Assembly: GCA_028456385.1 (NCBI GenBank)
Contig: JALNQF010000269.1
Span: 1 to 56,187 of the forward strand
From: Ophiosphaerella korrae
Lineage: Eukaryota > Ascomycota > Dothideomycetes > Pleosporales > Phaeosphaeriaceae
Reading direction: 5' to 3'
DNA length: 56,187 bases
Numbering within the stretch: position 1 is the first letter of the stretch; each line of letters starts with the position of its first letter. Of this stretch, positions 36,803 through 49,950 are shown in pieces. A program made the translations under genes and the position numbers. Below the pieces are notes generated by a model. It made no database searches. It saw only the letters and a list, made by a program, of their open reading frames with translations, and was not told the DNA's origin.

Positions 36803-37228
36803 TATTATAGGCTGCCTATCGTCGACTATAAGTACCTATATAGGGGTTAGTAGATTGTAAGTTAATAGTAAAGGCTCGAGGAGGATCTATAATAACTTGT
36901 AAATAATAGAAGATGTTTTGCAACTGTCTTGTATTAGCGTTCTATAGTTAAAGGATTAAATTGCTAATACTATTCTAATAATACATATCCTATTAACTAT
37001 ATACTTGTTGTAATCTATAATCTATAGTTGCTAAGATTAGTAGATTGTAGATTGTTTTAATCTATAATCTATTAATACTAAGAGTATATAGATTACAGAT
37101 TAACTTAGGTGTCTTAGTTATATATAGTTTCCTAATCGAGGTTATTACCTTGCTTGTTCTATGCTTTGTTAGCGCCTAGATCGGGACTAATTAGTTCTAT
37201 CTCGATTCCTTCTATTACACCTATAACA
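36803..37228 (-). repeat. 5' LTR of element C (coding orientation)
   Basis: 426 bp, colinear with its partner and differing mostly by C/T and G/A changes. Starts TATTATAGGCTGCC, ends CCTATAACA. The open frame 37,154-37,336 spans its end and the start of B's reverse transcriptase and is not a gene. Confidence 0.92.
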
Positions 37229-40200
37229 AAATCCTTAGTAGTATATAGACTTATATTTATAGATAAAAAAGAAATAAGTAATAAAAGACTTTACGTAGAC
37301 TTTAGAAAAACTAATACAATTATAAACAAAAACTAATACCTACTACTATAAATAGATAAGATATAAGATAAGCTATAGAAAGTAAAAATCTTTATAAAAC
37401 TAGATATCTAGAATACTTACTACTAGATTAGAATTAAAAAAGGTAATAAATAGAAAATAGCGTTTAGAATATAGTATAGACTATATAAGTACTTAGTTAT
37501 ACCTTTTAGCTTAATAAACGCACTAGCAGCCTTTTAAGAAAGAATTAATATAGTACTAAGAGAGTACTTAGATATATTTATATTTATATACCTAGACAAT
37601 ATCTATATATTCTTAGAAATAGTAGAAGAATATATATAATATATATATAAAGTACTAGAAAGACTAGTAGAAAATAAACTATTTCTTAAGATAAAGAAAT
37701 GCGAATTTTATATAAAAGAAATAGACTTCCTAGGATTTATTATAGAACTAGGAAAAATTAAGATAAGCTCTAAAAAGATTAGATTAATTAACGAATAGCT
37801 AATACTAAGAAACCTAAAAGAGGTATAGTAATTTTATAAGTTAGCAAACTTTTATAGAAAACTAATAGTAAGATAGTCTAAAGATATAGAACTAATAATA
37901 AAACTTATAAAGAAAGATATACTATTTAAATAGATAAAGGAATATAACAAAGTATTTAACAAGATTAAAAAGAAGTTTATAGAAAACCTAGTTATTAGAA
38001 TATATAACCTAAACCTACTAGTAATTATAAAAATAGATACATCTAACTTAGTCTATAGAATAGTACTAATATAAGAAGACCTAGAGACTAGAAAGGAATA
38101 TCTAGTAAAATACTTCTCTAAGAAGATAAAAATAGTAGAACTTAACTATCTAATCTATAATAAAAAGATACTAGTAATCTACAAAGTATTTAAATAATAG
38201 AGAGTATACTTATAAAGAGTAAAGTATTAGATAAAGGTCTATATAGACTATAAGAATCTTATAAGATTTATACTAAATAAAGAACTATTATAATAATATA
38301 TAAGATAGTAGGAATTCCTATTAATATTTAATATAGAAATTATATATATAAAAAGAAAAGACAACTAATTTATAGACGCCTTTAGTAGAAGACTAGACTT
38401 ATAAGAAAAAGTAAGCGCTACTAGTATAGTTTTAGTAAAGAATAAAGAAGGATACTTAGTCCTAAATATACCTAAAATAGCTATAATACTTAAAAGAAAG
38501 AATAGTAAGCTAGATAAATAGATTTAAAAAACAACGTAAAAAGTACCTAAAGAAATAAAGAAACTAGAGATCTAAGAAGGACTTATATAAGCCTATAGAA
38601 GAATATATATTCTAGAAAAAATCTAAAGAGAATTTATATAATAATTCTACAAATTACTAGTATATAGATACTAAGGTATTAATAAAATATTAGATAGGTT
38701 ACTACAAGATTACTATATCTTAAAAGTAAAACAATTAGTAATAGAAGTACTACAAGATTATATAGAATGCTAGAGAAATAAGTATAGTAAGTACGCACTA
38801 TATAGAATATTGTAACTAGTTAAAGTACTAGAATAACTATAAGGAGTTATTATAATAGACTTTATTACAAAACTACCTAAATCTAAAGATCTAATATTAA
38901 TAGTTAAGTATAATAGAATCCTAATAATAGTAGATAAACTTATAAAGTATTTATACTTTAGACTATATAAGGAAAAAAGTAGGATAGAGGTTACTATATA
39001 CTAGATTCTAGGAACTATAATTAGTTAATATAGACTACTAGATAAGATTATTATAGATAGAGATATAAGATTTATATTAAAACTATAGAGAATAATAATA
39101 GTATAATTAGGAATTAAATATATAATATCTACTACGTACTATCTATAAATAGATAGACAATTAGAATAAATAAATTAGATAGTAGAATAGTACTTAAGAT
39201 ACTACCTTAACTACAATTAGAACAATTAGGTATAGCTACTACCTATAGTATAGTTAGTATATAACAGCGTAAAGAATATAGTAATAAAAGTATTACTCTT
39301 TTTTATAAACTATAGATTTAATCCTAGTATATATAAAATACTAAGATTAGAAATATCTTACTTTCTAAGAAGAGAAAACTTTACTAATAGACTTAGAGAC
39401 ATATATAATTAATTAAGGTAGGATATAGAGTTCCTATATAATTAAATAGTAAAGTACTATAATAAGAAATATAAAGAGAGACCCTAATTTAGAAAAAAAG
39501 AAAAAGTATAGTTAGTTAAGAAAAACGTAAAAAGTAAATAACTAAGTTTAAAACTAGATTATATTAAAATAGGACTATATAAAATTAAGGAAGAAGTTAC
39601 GCTAGTTATATTTAAACTAAAGCTACTAAATAAGATAAGAATATACTTAACCTTCTATATAGTACTACTTAAGATAGTACTATAAAACGTAGAACTACTA
39701 GTATATAAAGTAGATACGTATAGAGAATAAGAAAAATAAGAAGTTAAAGAAATCCTAGTATACTAGTTCTATAATAGTAAGAACTATTACCTAGTAAAAT
39801 AGATAGGTATAGATAAGAAAGGACAACTATAAGAAAAAATATAGGAACTAGAAGATAACCTTAATTACCTTAAGAAACTAGAGGAGTTCTAAAGTTAAAA
39901 CCCTCTAGAACGCCTTATAGTAAATTAAGAGAACTAGCAATACTACTACTAGATAGAGAGGCGATAGGAACACTTAATATAATAGGAGTAGCCTTTACTA
40001 TAGCCTTAAAATTAAGCTTAGACTCTATAAAGGTAGCTTACGCTATAAACTTCTTATTATTTAAGGCCTTTATCTTATAAAGACAAACTAGATAAGTATA
40101 ATTTTTTACCTATATACTTAGAATCTAATTACGTTCTTTTTTAGCCTTAGTAATCTATTTAGATAGTTTATCTTAAGTATAGTTAACAGCTCTCTCTATT

Positions 40201-40542
40201 ATAAATAAGTATAGATACGCAAATAAGTATTATTAACTTATACTCTATAAGAGATACGCCTAAAAGAATATAAGACGTATAAGCGTTAATATAAATATAT
40301 ACCTTATAAGCCTTACTATATTTTAAAGAAATATACTCTAGAAGAAGATTTATAAATTTATAACAAGAATAAAGAAATATAGTAATACTATAACGTAATA
40401 TATAATCTACTAATTAAAGATAACTAAGAGTAGATTTAGTAGGTATAAGGGAGGATAAGGAGCTTAATATTAATAAAGAAACTAGATTAATAACTTTAGC
40501 TCTAGGATAGATAAACTAGAACCTACCTAGAGGGGGAGATAG
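37229..40542 (+). pseudogene. pol relic of element B (RT, RNase H, integrase, chromodomain)
   Basis: After the duplicated AAATC, the plus strand resumes the pol frame. The reverse transcriptase motif VDFRK is near 37,280, and the catalytic motif at 37,589-37,600 now reads YLDN where the family has YLDD. RNase H lies about 38,000-38,500. The integrase core follows, with DFITKLP at 38,858-38,878. The C-terminal chromodomain reads YYLVK at about 39,785-39,800 within 39,740-39,890. A polypurine tract (AGAGGGGGAGATAG, 40,529-40,542) abuts the 3' LTR. Trp codons now read TAG and many Gln codons TAA/TAG. The chromodomain places it among chromoviruses, which tend to insert into heterochromatin. Confidence 0.92.
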
Positions 40543-40971
40543 TATTATAGGAGTAACAAGAGAAATCGAGATAGAACTAATTAGTCTTAACTTAGTTACT
40601 AATAAAGTATAGGACAAGTAAAGTAACAACCTTAATTAGGACGTTACCTATAACTAGGATATATAGTAGTAATCTATAGTTACATGTAAATAGATTAAAG
40701 TAATCTATAATAACGTACAAATAGATTAAAGGTAATCTATAGTTATATATAAATAGATTAGTATAAGTATATAGTTAATATAATAGGTATTATTAAGATA
40801 CTATTAGTAATTTAATCCTTTAACTATAGAACGCTAATACAAGATAGTTATAAAATATCTTCTATTATTTATAGCCTATTATAGATTATAATATAAGCTT
40901 TTGTTATTACTTCTTAATCTACTAACTCCTAAAGATAAGTACCTATAGTTAATAATAGGAAGCTTATAATA
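40543..40971 (+). repeat. 3' LTR of element B
   Basis: 429 bp, starting TATTATAGG right after the polypurine tract and ending CTTATAATA, with the conserved core (reverse of the copy in C) near 40,780-40,810. Confidence 0.88.
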
Positions 40972-42374
40972 AGAGAGGCTATATATTATTATATATTAGA
41001 GCTAAGATTAGTATATATTAAATATAGAGAAGTACTTTACTACTCTTATAAGTAATATAGTTAAGTAATAATACTTAATAATATAATAGAAAGAGTATTA
41101 TAGTAATAGTTAATTTATTATTAATACTTTAGAAAATAATTTAATAACTTAATATTATCTAACTTAAAGTAAACTAGATATAAACCTTCTTTTAAACTTA
41201 AAATATAGAAGCGTCTATAAAAATTTTATACTACTTTACTTAATACTTAAGTTTTTAGTATTATACCTATAATTATAGATATTACTAGTTATATCTTTAT
41301 TAAACTTTAGCCTAGCTATAAAGTAGAAATCTATAAATACTACTAGTAAACTCTCTAACTAGCTAAAGTTATATAGTACTTTAGTTCTAGATATATAGAC
41401 TATACTATTTAGAAAGAGTAAAAAGCTCTTTAAGATTATATTAATACTTAAATAGTTAATTTATATAAGAATATTAATAAAATCTTTATTTTAATAAAAT
41501 AATATTATTTTATTAATAGCTTAAGAATATACTTAAACTAATTAAAGTATAATCTATATAGCTATATTATAAAAAGTAAAAGTAAGTTAAATAATATAAA
41601 AGTATTCCTTAGAAGGTATAGAATCTTAGTACTATAAAATAAATAGTAAGCTAAGAGAGCTATATAGTAAAGTACTTTTTAGACTTCTATTACTAGTTAA
41701 TTATTTTTTAAAAAAGCTAATATCTTAACTTATACTATAAAATATTTTAAAGTATATAACCTAAGTATACTACTTATTATATAAGTAGTCTAAGAATATA
41801 ATATAGATATTCTAGTTAATCTAGTATTACTTATAGAGATTAGCGCTTAGAATAAAACTTCTCTACTTCTTACTACTATTATTAGCTTATTAGAAGCTTA
41901 GCTTAAAGATATAGAAACTACTATTATAGTAAAAAAGTTATTATTAAATATAATAGTTTTATTTACTTCTAATAACTAATCTAATCTATATCTTAAATAT
42001 ATATAATTTTAGAAGTATTTAGAAGTATTAGAATAGAGCTAAGCTTATAAATATATTATACTAACTATTTCTCTAGTACTATAGTATCTTAAAGATTCTA
42101 TAAAAAGTATAATATTAGTATATTAATATATAATAGTATATATACTACGCTAGGCTTATATCTTAGCTATATAAGAATACTTCTAATATATACTAGTATC
42201 TCTCTCTATCTTATATCTTAGATTTAATAACAAGTATAGTATTACTATATTAGAGATTTTAATATTTTTCTACTAAGTTCTATCTTAATATCTACTATAT
42301 CTTTCTACTTTTTATATATTAAAGTAGTATCTTAGTATATAAGCTATAATTAAAGTATATTTTACTAGCTTAGA
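40972..42374. other. RIP-degraded segment between B and D, third part of the split locus
   Basis: 1.4 kb of AT-rich DNA. Frames contain fragments that look like former coding sequence, but no motif could be named on either strand. It starts with B's duplicated AGAGA and ends with D's duplicated TTAGA. Confidence 0.5.
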
Positions 42375-42816
42375 TATTATAGTTGTAATAAGAGAAAACT
42401 AACTTCAGCTAATTAGCTCTACCCTAGATAACAATAGTACGTATAATCTATAGGGTAATAAACTTAATTAGGAAACTAACTACAATAGAGATATATAATA
42501 AATTTGTAATTCGCGATCTTAGTAAATATAAAGTATAAAGCTAAGTATATAATAGATTTATAATTTACTATCTTAGTAAATACAAAGTACAAAGCTAGCT
42601 AAGAAATATAAGTATATAGTTAGTAGTAATACGTATTATTAGGATAGTATTAGTAATCTAATCTCTAACTAAGAATACTAATACTTAATATTGTATACAC
42701 AAATTAACTATTGTTTATAGTTATTACTAATTATAATATAAGCCTTTATTATTAACTCTTAATCTACTAATAACTCTAATAGATATTAGGAAGTCGATCC
42801 TAGTATACTTATAATA
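42375..42816 (+). repeat. 5' LTR of element D
   Basis: It shares termini and the core with the other LTRs. Its middle instead holds two copies of a TTAGTAAATA...AAAGTA...AAAGCTA unit (about 42,518-42,600) and an ATTCGCGAT palindrome. Ends CTTATAATA, followed by the conserved leader CCTTACTAATTTAGTTATT. Confidence 0.9.
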
Positions 42817-43651
42817 CCTTACTAATTTAGTTATTGTAAAAAGTAAAGCGTAAGTAGCGTATAGTCTAGCTAACACGATAGTAGAAGGTTTAACTAAATA
42901 AGTAGCTAAGGCACCTATAAGTAGTTATAAATTAGAAAGTATAGTATACGAAATAATTAAAAACTATATAAATAATCTAATCTTAGAAAAAGATATAAAG
43001 ATAGTTTTTAACGCTTTAAAAATATAGAATAAAGAACTACAAGACTATATAAAGTAAAATAAAGTATTAATTAAAGCTATTATTAAAGGTTAGAACTAGA
43101 TAGAACTAATTACTTAAAGACTAGAAATAAGTATAACAAAGAAACTACCTAAGATACCTATCTTTAAAAAGTTTAATAAAACAAGAGAAAAACTAAGACC
43201 TTTTATAGTATTAGTATAACTCTAGATAGATATATAAGTACTATACTTTAATATAGAAGAAAAGAAAGTAATATATATTAGAATATACCTTAAAGAAGAT
43301 ATAATAAGATAGTTTAAACCTTACTAGATAGATTATATAATACACGCTCTAATAATATAGAAGGACGAAACTAGAGCTATTTTTAGAAGTTACGAATACT
43401 TTACTAGGTAAATAAGAGTAGTATTTAGAGATATAGATATTACTTAATAAGTAGAAGAAAAGCTTAAAAAGCTTATACAAAATAAAAGTATTTCTAAATA
43501 TATATTATAGTTTAAATAACTGTTATAGAATATAGAATAGAATAAATTAACTCTAATATTACAATTTAAACAAAGACTAAATATAAAAATCTAATACAAA
43601 ATAATCTATATAGAGAAACCTAGAATACTAGAAGCTCTAAAATAATAAGTA

Positions 43652-44076
43652 ACGTATTCTATTAGCGAAGCGGCTATATTACTAAGACGGCTACTCTAAA
43701 ATATACTAAAAAATCGAAAATTTAATATCTAATATCTTAACAACTATAGTATAATAACTTCTAAAAATTTAATAGATTAAAGATTATATATATAGTAGTA
43801 ATCTATAAAATTTTTAAAGCGTGTAGCCTAGTAGTTCTTAAGATAGTAAAATTTTCTATTGTAAAAAACACTTTTTTATTAATAATATTAAATAAACTAG
43901 GCTGCACGTTCTAAAAATTTTATAGATTACTACTTTATATATAATCTTTAATCTATTAAATTTTTAGAAGTTATTATAGTATAGTTATCGAGATATTAGA
44001 TGTTAAATTTTCTATTTTTTAGTGTATTTTAGAGTAGCTATCTTAGTAATATAGCTACTTCGCTAATAGAATACGT
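43652..44076. mobile_element. fold-back MITE in element D
   Basis: 425 bp made of two inverted arms of about 190 bp that match almost base for base, with ends ACGTATTCTATTAGCGAAG. Flanked by TA at 43,650-43,651 and 44,077-44,078. Deleting it and one TA gives the sequence present in B (near 28,205-28,220). Its ends share only ACGTA with the pogo element nearby, so it may belong to another Tc1/mariner-like family. No coding frame. Confidence 0.92.
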
Positions 44077-44226
44077 TAATACAAATTAATAACAATCTTT
44101 AAGAATAGAAGAAAAATAAGTATAGTAGCTAACCTAGAAACTAGGATATTAGAGACCTTATAATCCTTAACGCTAATAAAGATAAGAAGAAAAAGAAGAA
44201 TAAAGACTTTATATACTTTAATTATA

Positions 44227-46084
44227 ACGTAGTTTATAAGCAAGTAGCTAGTATAAGTAAGTAGCTAGCTTTACTAACTTTGTACACTTCTTTAAGTATA
44301 CAACTTAATAACGTAGTAGAGTAGAGTATATATACTAATATATTAAATTAAGTAGTCCTTACTATATTACTTTTATACGTATATAAGTTATACTTAGTCT
44401 CTCTATACCTCTTATAGTATACGCGAGCTTAGTAACTTAAGCCTAAACGCTACCTACTCTTACGCTATTTATAATTAATCTAGTAATTAGCCTCTAGTTA
44501 AGTAATTAAATCCTCTCCCTATCTCTTTATCAAGACTCCTTTCTTCTAAATCCGCTTCTTTTTTTATAATTTACGCTTACTAGTTACTTTATTAGCTCTC
44601 TTAAGACTAGAGATCTAATTATATATTAACTTAGCTTCTAGTATTATTATATAAGCTCTCTTTTTAAGTTAATTAATTGCGTTAATAATTAATACTAGCG
44701 ATAAGCTCTTATAGTAGCGTACGCGCTTACGTATAAGTATTAACTAAGCCTTTAGCTTACGTATATTACTTAGTATACAAGCTACCTAGGGAGCCTCTAG
44801 TAAAGCTAGAGTAGCTAGAGTAGGCGTATAGAGCTAGATATTAAGTCTTAAGATAACTACTTCTAGCTAAAGTAGAATAAAGCTAGTAGCTTAAAAAGCT
44901 AAGTAAATATTTACTCTTATAAAGGCCTAGTTAAAGGCTATATAAAAGGCTAGTAGGAATTTAAGATTAGTAATATAATTAATATAGTTCTAGATTAAGC
45001 TCTTAACTTAATAGCTATACGCCTTCTTTAATAGAGAGAAGTAGCTAATATTAAGAAGTAAAAGTAAGTAAGATAAGTAAGCTAGTATATAGAGCGTATA
45101 GATATTATTCTCTTTATAGATCTTATTAAACTTAAGAGAGTAGTAGCTCCTATAACTATTAAGTATAAGTAGCTAACGCGTACTAACTACTTAGTTCTTT
45201 ATATACTTATTAAAGTGCTTAAGCTAGTTAATAGCTAGCTTATCTATTATCTAGCTATTATCGCTAATTCTAATAGCCTAGTCTTGTAGGATATAGTCTT
45301 CCTTATACTAAGTAGAGAGGTAGTACTTACTAGTAAAGATAAGGAATAGTAAGACTACTTAGCTAGTAGCGTTAATTGTAGTAATTACTATTACCTACTT
45401 ACAATTACTAGGCTAGATAGCCTTTAGCTTACCTCTCTTCTCTAACCTTATTATAACAAGCTAAGTTATAATCTTACCTATTATAAAGCTAGCCTTATTA
45501 AAGTTATAGACGTCTTTATTAGCTATCTTATACGTAGCCCTTATATACTATACTATCTTAAACTAGTTACTTATAATAGCTAGGTCTTTATATAAGGCTC
45601 TCTACCTATTATTTAGGTAATTAAAACGCGTTATAAGACTATCTATACGCTTAATAAAGTTATACGCTTAGTAAACGCTAGTAGGTTTACTTCTACGCTA
45701 AGTAAGTAGTTTATTAGCTATCTTACGTATAGTAGCTAGAGATAGGGTTAAACTACAAGAATATAGATTAAGAATATAATTAACTATTACCTCCTCCTCT
45801 AGCTAGCTAAGCTTCTTTAAGTTAGGCTAGTAATCGCGTTAAGTAGGTATACTAGCGCGTTAGCAGCGTACTATTGTTTAGGCTACTTAGAATATTAAAG
45901 TAGTAAGGCTAGTACTTAAAATTTACTTTTCTTTAATAGAAGAGATTGTAAGCTAAATATCTAACTCTTTTAAGAGTAATTAAAAGGTGTTATATAGAGC
46001 TATTACGTGTTAAGATAAGATAGATATATAAAGTTAGTAAGGCTAGCTACTTACTTATACTAGCTACTCGCTTATAAACTACGT
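44227..46084 (-). mobile_element. Fot1/pogo-type DNA transposon in element D
   Basis: 1,858 bp with long terminal inverted repeats (at least 55 bp) that start ACGTAGTTTATAAGC(A/G)AGT. Flanked by TA at 44,225-44,226 and 46,085-46,086. Element B shows the empty site (aactatagtaagaaaagc, near 28,350). The body is a minus-strand transposase relic. Size, TA target and ends fit fungal Tc1/mariner elements of the Fot1/pogo group. Confidence 0.93.
44450..46000 (-). pseudogene. RIP-mutated Fot1/pogo transposase
   Basis: Reading the minus strand, the family order can be followed: an N-terminal helix-turn-helix region (about 45,850-45,990); a PNLKKLSQLEEE-like segment near 45,790-45,840; a DDE catalytic core; a hallmark stretch at about 45,020-45,170 containing YKENNIYTLY and a remnant of the Leu-Gln-Pro-Leu-Asp motif; and a basic C-terminal tail near 44,560 (SKRKL, KKKR). 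In the core, the catalytic Asp-Gly-His is read as Asn-Ser-Tyr and most His, Cys, Pro and Gln residues have changed in the RIP direction. It cannot be active. Boundaries are approximate because no frame is open. Confidence 0.87.
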
Positions 46085-49000
46085 TAGTAAGAAAAGCTAT
46101 TACGTAAAAGATTACTAATTATAAAAGAGGAAGGATATAGTATACTATAAATATAGAAAACTAGGATACTTTATAAAAGATTATAGAAGTAAGGACTATA
46201 AGAAAGATTAAGAAATATAGTTAAAGATAATAGAAAATAAAAAGGAAGTACTAAAAGTATAAGCTAAACCTTAAGAAAAAGTAGCTAGGATTAAAGAAAT
46301 ACAATATATAATACTCTATTAGACCTTTTATTATAAATATAACTACTATATATATTAATTTAGTAAAGAGAGAGTAGGATAGTTTCTATAGAAAAATAAA
46401 GTAGTAGTAATAAAAGAAAGTAGAATAAAAGCGTAGGTAGAAGAAATAGCTTACGTAATAGACCTACTAGTAGAAGATCTAGAAGGAGAAGAGCCTTAGA
46501 CCCTATTAATCTAGGCTAAAGGACTAGCACTAGATAAAGAGACTACTATAGCTTCTTCTAAAAGACTATAAGAAAGTAAGAAATAAGTTAGTATAAGAAG
46601 TATAGAATACACCTAGTTAATAATATATAGCTATAATAGTTATATAATAATATATATAAAAAGATAAAATAAATAATAGAAGTTTACTTAGAAATACTAA
46701 CTAGTTATAAGTATAGAAGAAGCGTATAAAGACTAGAAAGAGCGTAATCCTAAGGAAATAAAGTTTATACTATTTTAAGAATAGATAAAATAATATATAG
46801 TTATAGTAAGAAGAATACCTATATAAAGAGAATAGTAATTCCTTATAAGAAAAACGTAATATATTAATAAAGCCTATATACTAAGAGTACTAGTAGTATA
46901 CTATATTCTAATAATAGAAATACCTAAAGAGAATAAATACTAGGAAGGAGACAATAAAATAATAGACCTAAAACATCTAGTATATTTTAATATATTATAT
47001 ATAGGAACTCTAAAGTAAATAATAGTATATAGCTTATAAGAAGAAGAGGCTACAACTATATAAAAGTAATTCTAGTAGAAGAAATCTAAGGATAGGAAAT
47101 AATACTAGAAGAAGGTTATATAGTAGTAAGGCCTAGACTAAAATTATCTAAAAATACGTCTAAGGAAGACTATAGTATAAATATACGTATAATAAATATC
47201 TAAAGTACAAAGAATATAAACTTAAAGTAGGCCTATAGCCTTAAAAAGATAGATAATTTATAAAATTACCTAAGTAAGAATAGCTAGAAAGTATAAGAGG
47301 CCTATATATTACAAAGATAAGTATATACTAATAGAAGGTAGTATAATCAATAATTAATAGTAGAGCTACAAAGAACTTTATATTATAGAAGTTTGTAGAA
47401 AAATAAGGAATATATTATATAACAAAGAAATACTATTAACAACTAAGTATAATTAAAAGAAAACTATTCTAAGAACCTATTAGGTTTAAAATAGTTCTCT
47501 CTATATTAGAACTAGAAGGGACAATAATAAAAAATATAGTTATAGATATAATATTAGAGATACAATAGTTATAAATAACTAAATTATATATTAATTAGAG
47601 AATAAGAAAAATTAACTACTATAAGATAGATATATTAAAGGCTAATATAAGTACCTATAAAGGAGAATTCCCTAAAGAATACAAGAAATAGGAAAAATAG
47701 CTTATAGAACCTAAAGACTATCTTCTAGAACACTAGCTATAGGATTTAGTAATAGACCTAGAAAAAGACAAAGATGTAAGATAAAGCCTAGTTTATAGAA
47801 AAATAAAAGAAGAATCTAAAATTAAATAAGTATTTATTAAAAACGTAATAAGAAAATAATAGATATAAGAATCTAAATCTTTAGTAGTATATAGACTTAT
47901 ATTTATAGATAAGAAAGGGATAAGTAATAAAAAACCTTACGTAGATTTTAGAAAAACTAATATAATTATAAATAAGAACAATACCCTTTACTATAAATAG
48001 ATAAAATACAAGATAGGCTATAGAAAGTAAAGATTTTTATAAAACTAAACATCTAAAACGCCTACTACTAGATTAGATTTAAGAAAAGTAATAAATAGAA
48101 AATAGTATTTAGAATATAATATAGACTATATAAATACTTAGTTATACCTTTTAGTTTAATAAACGCACTAGTAGCATTCTAAGAAAGAATTTATATAGTA
48201 CTAAGAGAGTACTTAGACGTATTTATATTTGTATACCTAGATAATATCTTTATATTCTTAGAAATAGAGGATAAATTCGTACAATATATATATAAGGTAT
48301 TAGAGAAACTAGTAGAAAATAAGCTATTTCTTAAAATAAGAAAATGCGAGTTCTATATAAAAGAAATAGATTTCCTTAGATTTATTATAGAACTAGGAAA
48401 GATTAAGATTAACCTAGAAAAAATTAAGTTAATTAACAAATAGCTAAAACTAAGAAACTTAAAAGAAGTACAATAATTTTATAGGTTAGTAAATTTTTAT
48501 AGAAAGTTAATAGTAAGATAGTCTAAAGATATAAAACCTATAATAAAACTTATAAAGAAAGACACACTATTTAAATAGATAAAGGAATACAATAAAGTAT
48601 TTAATAAGATTAAAAGAAAGTTTATAGAAAACCTAGTAATTAGAATATATAACCTAGACCTACTAGTAATAGTAAAAATAGATATATCTAACTTAGTCTA
48701 TAGAATAGTGCTAATACAAGAAGACCTAAAGACTAAAAAAAAGTACTTAGTTAAGTACTTCTCTAAGAAGATAAAGCTAGTAGAACTTAACTACTTAATC
48801 TATAACAAAGAGATACTAGTAATCTATAAAGTATTTAAATAGTAGAAAGTATACTTATAAAAAGTAAAGTACTAAATAAAAGTCTATATAGACTATAAAA
48901 ACCTTATAAGATTTATACTATATAAGATAGTAGGAATTTCTATTAATATTTAACCTAGAAATTATATATATAAAAGGGAAAGATAACTAATTTATAGATA

Positions 49001-49502
49001 CTTTTAGTAGAAGACTAGACCTATAAAAAGAAGTAAACGCTACTAGTATAGTTCTAGTTAAGAACAAAGAAAGATACCTAGTCCTAAATATACCTAAAAT
49101 AGCTACAACACTTAAAAGAAAAAGTAGTAAGCTAGATAAATAGATTTAGAAACAATATAAGAAGTATCTAAAGAAATAGAAAAACTAGAAATCTAAAAAA
49201 GATTTATATAAGCCTATAGAAGAATATATATCTTAAAAAAGATCTAAAGAGAATTTATATAATAATTCTATAAATTACTAGTATATAGATACTAAGAAAT
49301 TAATAAAACTCTAGATAGACTACTATAAGACTACTATATCCTAAGAGTAAGATAGCTAGTAATAGAAGTACTATAAGACTATATAGAATATTATAGAAAT
49401 AAGTATAGTAGATACGTACTATATAAAATACTATAACTAGTTAAAGTACTAGAATAACTATAGAGAGTTATTACAATAGACTTTATTATAAAGTTACCTA
49501 AG

Positions 49503-49950
49503 TATAATAGAGTTACTAGGGTTAACTTCCTAATAACCTCTAGAAAGTATTAGTAGATCGAGAGTTAATAATAAAAGTTTATATTATAATTAGTAATAAC
49601 TATAAACAATAGTTAATTTGTGTGTATAATGTTAGTATTATTGTTCTAGGTTAGAGATTAAATTACTAATACTATCCTAATAATACGTATTACTACTAAT
49701 TATATATTCCTACTAATCTATTAATCTATTACTTGTATCTATTCTTAGCGACTATAGATTATAGATTACTAATCTATTAATCTATAATTATATTTCGTCT
49801 ATACACTTAATAGATTAAGGGATTACCTACGTATTATAATTATAAGTAGTTTCCTAATTAAGGTTGTTACTCTACTCGTCTTATACTCTATTAGCATTTA
49901 AGTTAGGACTAATTAGTTCTATCTCGATTTCTTTTGTTACTAACGTAACA
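49503..49950 (-). repeat. nested solo LTR in the integrase of element D
   Basis: 448 bp, starting TATAATAGAG and ending GTTACTAACGTAACA, opposite in orientation to D. The flanks are CTAAG (49,498-49,502) and CTAAC (49,951-49,955), a duplication with one G/C difference that RIP does not explain. Element B shows the uninterrupted integrase sequence at about 38,870-38,890. Confidence 0.86.

Larger units (their letters stand above)
30207..37228 (-). mobile_element. element C: full-length chromovirus nested in B
   Basis: Two LTRs of identical length (426 bp, 30,207-30,632 and 36,803-37,228) enclose 6,170 bp of minus-strand gag-pol relic. Perfect AAATC duplications lie at 30,202-30,206 and 37,229-37,233. 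Element D carries the uninterrupted sequence (gaatctaaatctttagtag, near 47,870), which confirms the site. C runs opposite to B and is itself RIP-mutated, so at least one RIP episode came after this second-layer insertion. Confidence 0.95.
26908..40971 (+). mobile_element. element B: RIP-degraded chromovirus split by element C
   Basis: LTRs at 26,908-27,368 and 40,543-40,971, flanked by perfect AGAGA duplications (26,903-26,907 and 40,972-40,976). Gag and protease lie left of element C (30,207-37,228). Reverse transcriptase to chromodomain lie right of it. Without C and its duplication the element is about 7.04 kb, close to C's 7.02 kb. This is the copy whose plus-strand translation is easiest to read. 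Confidence 0.93.
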
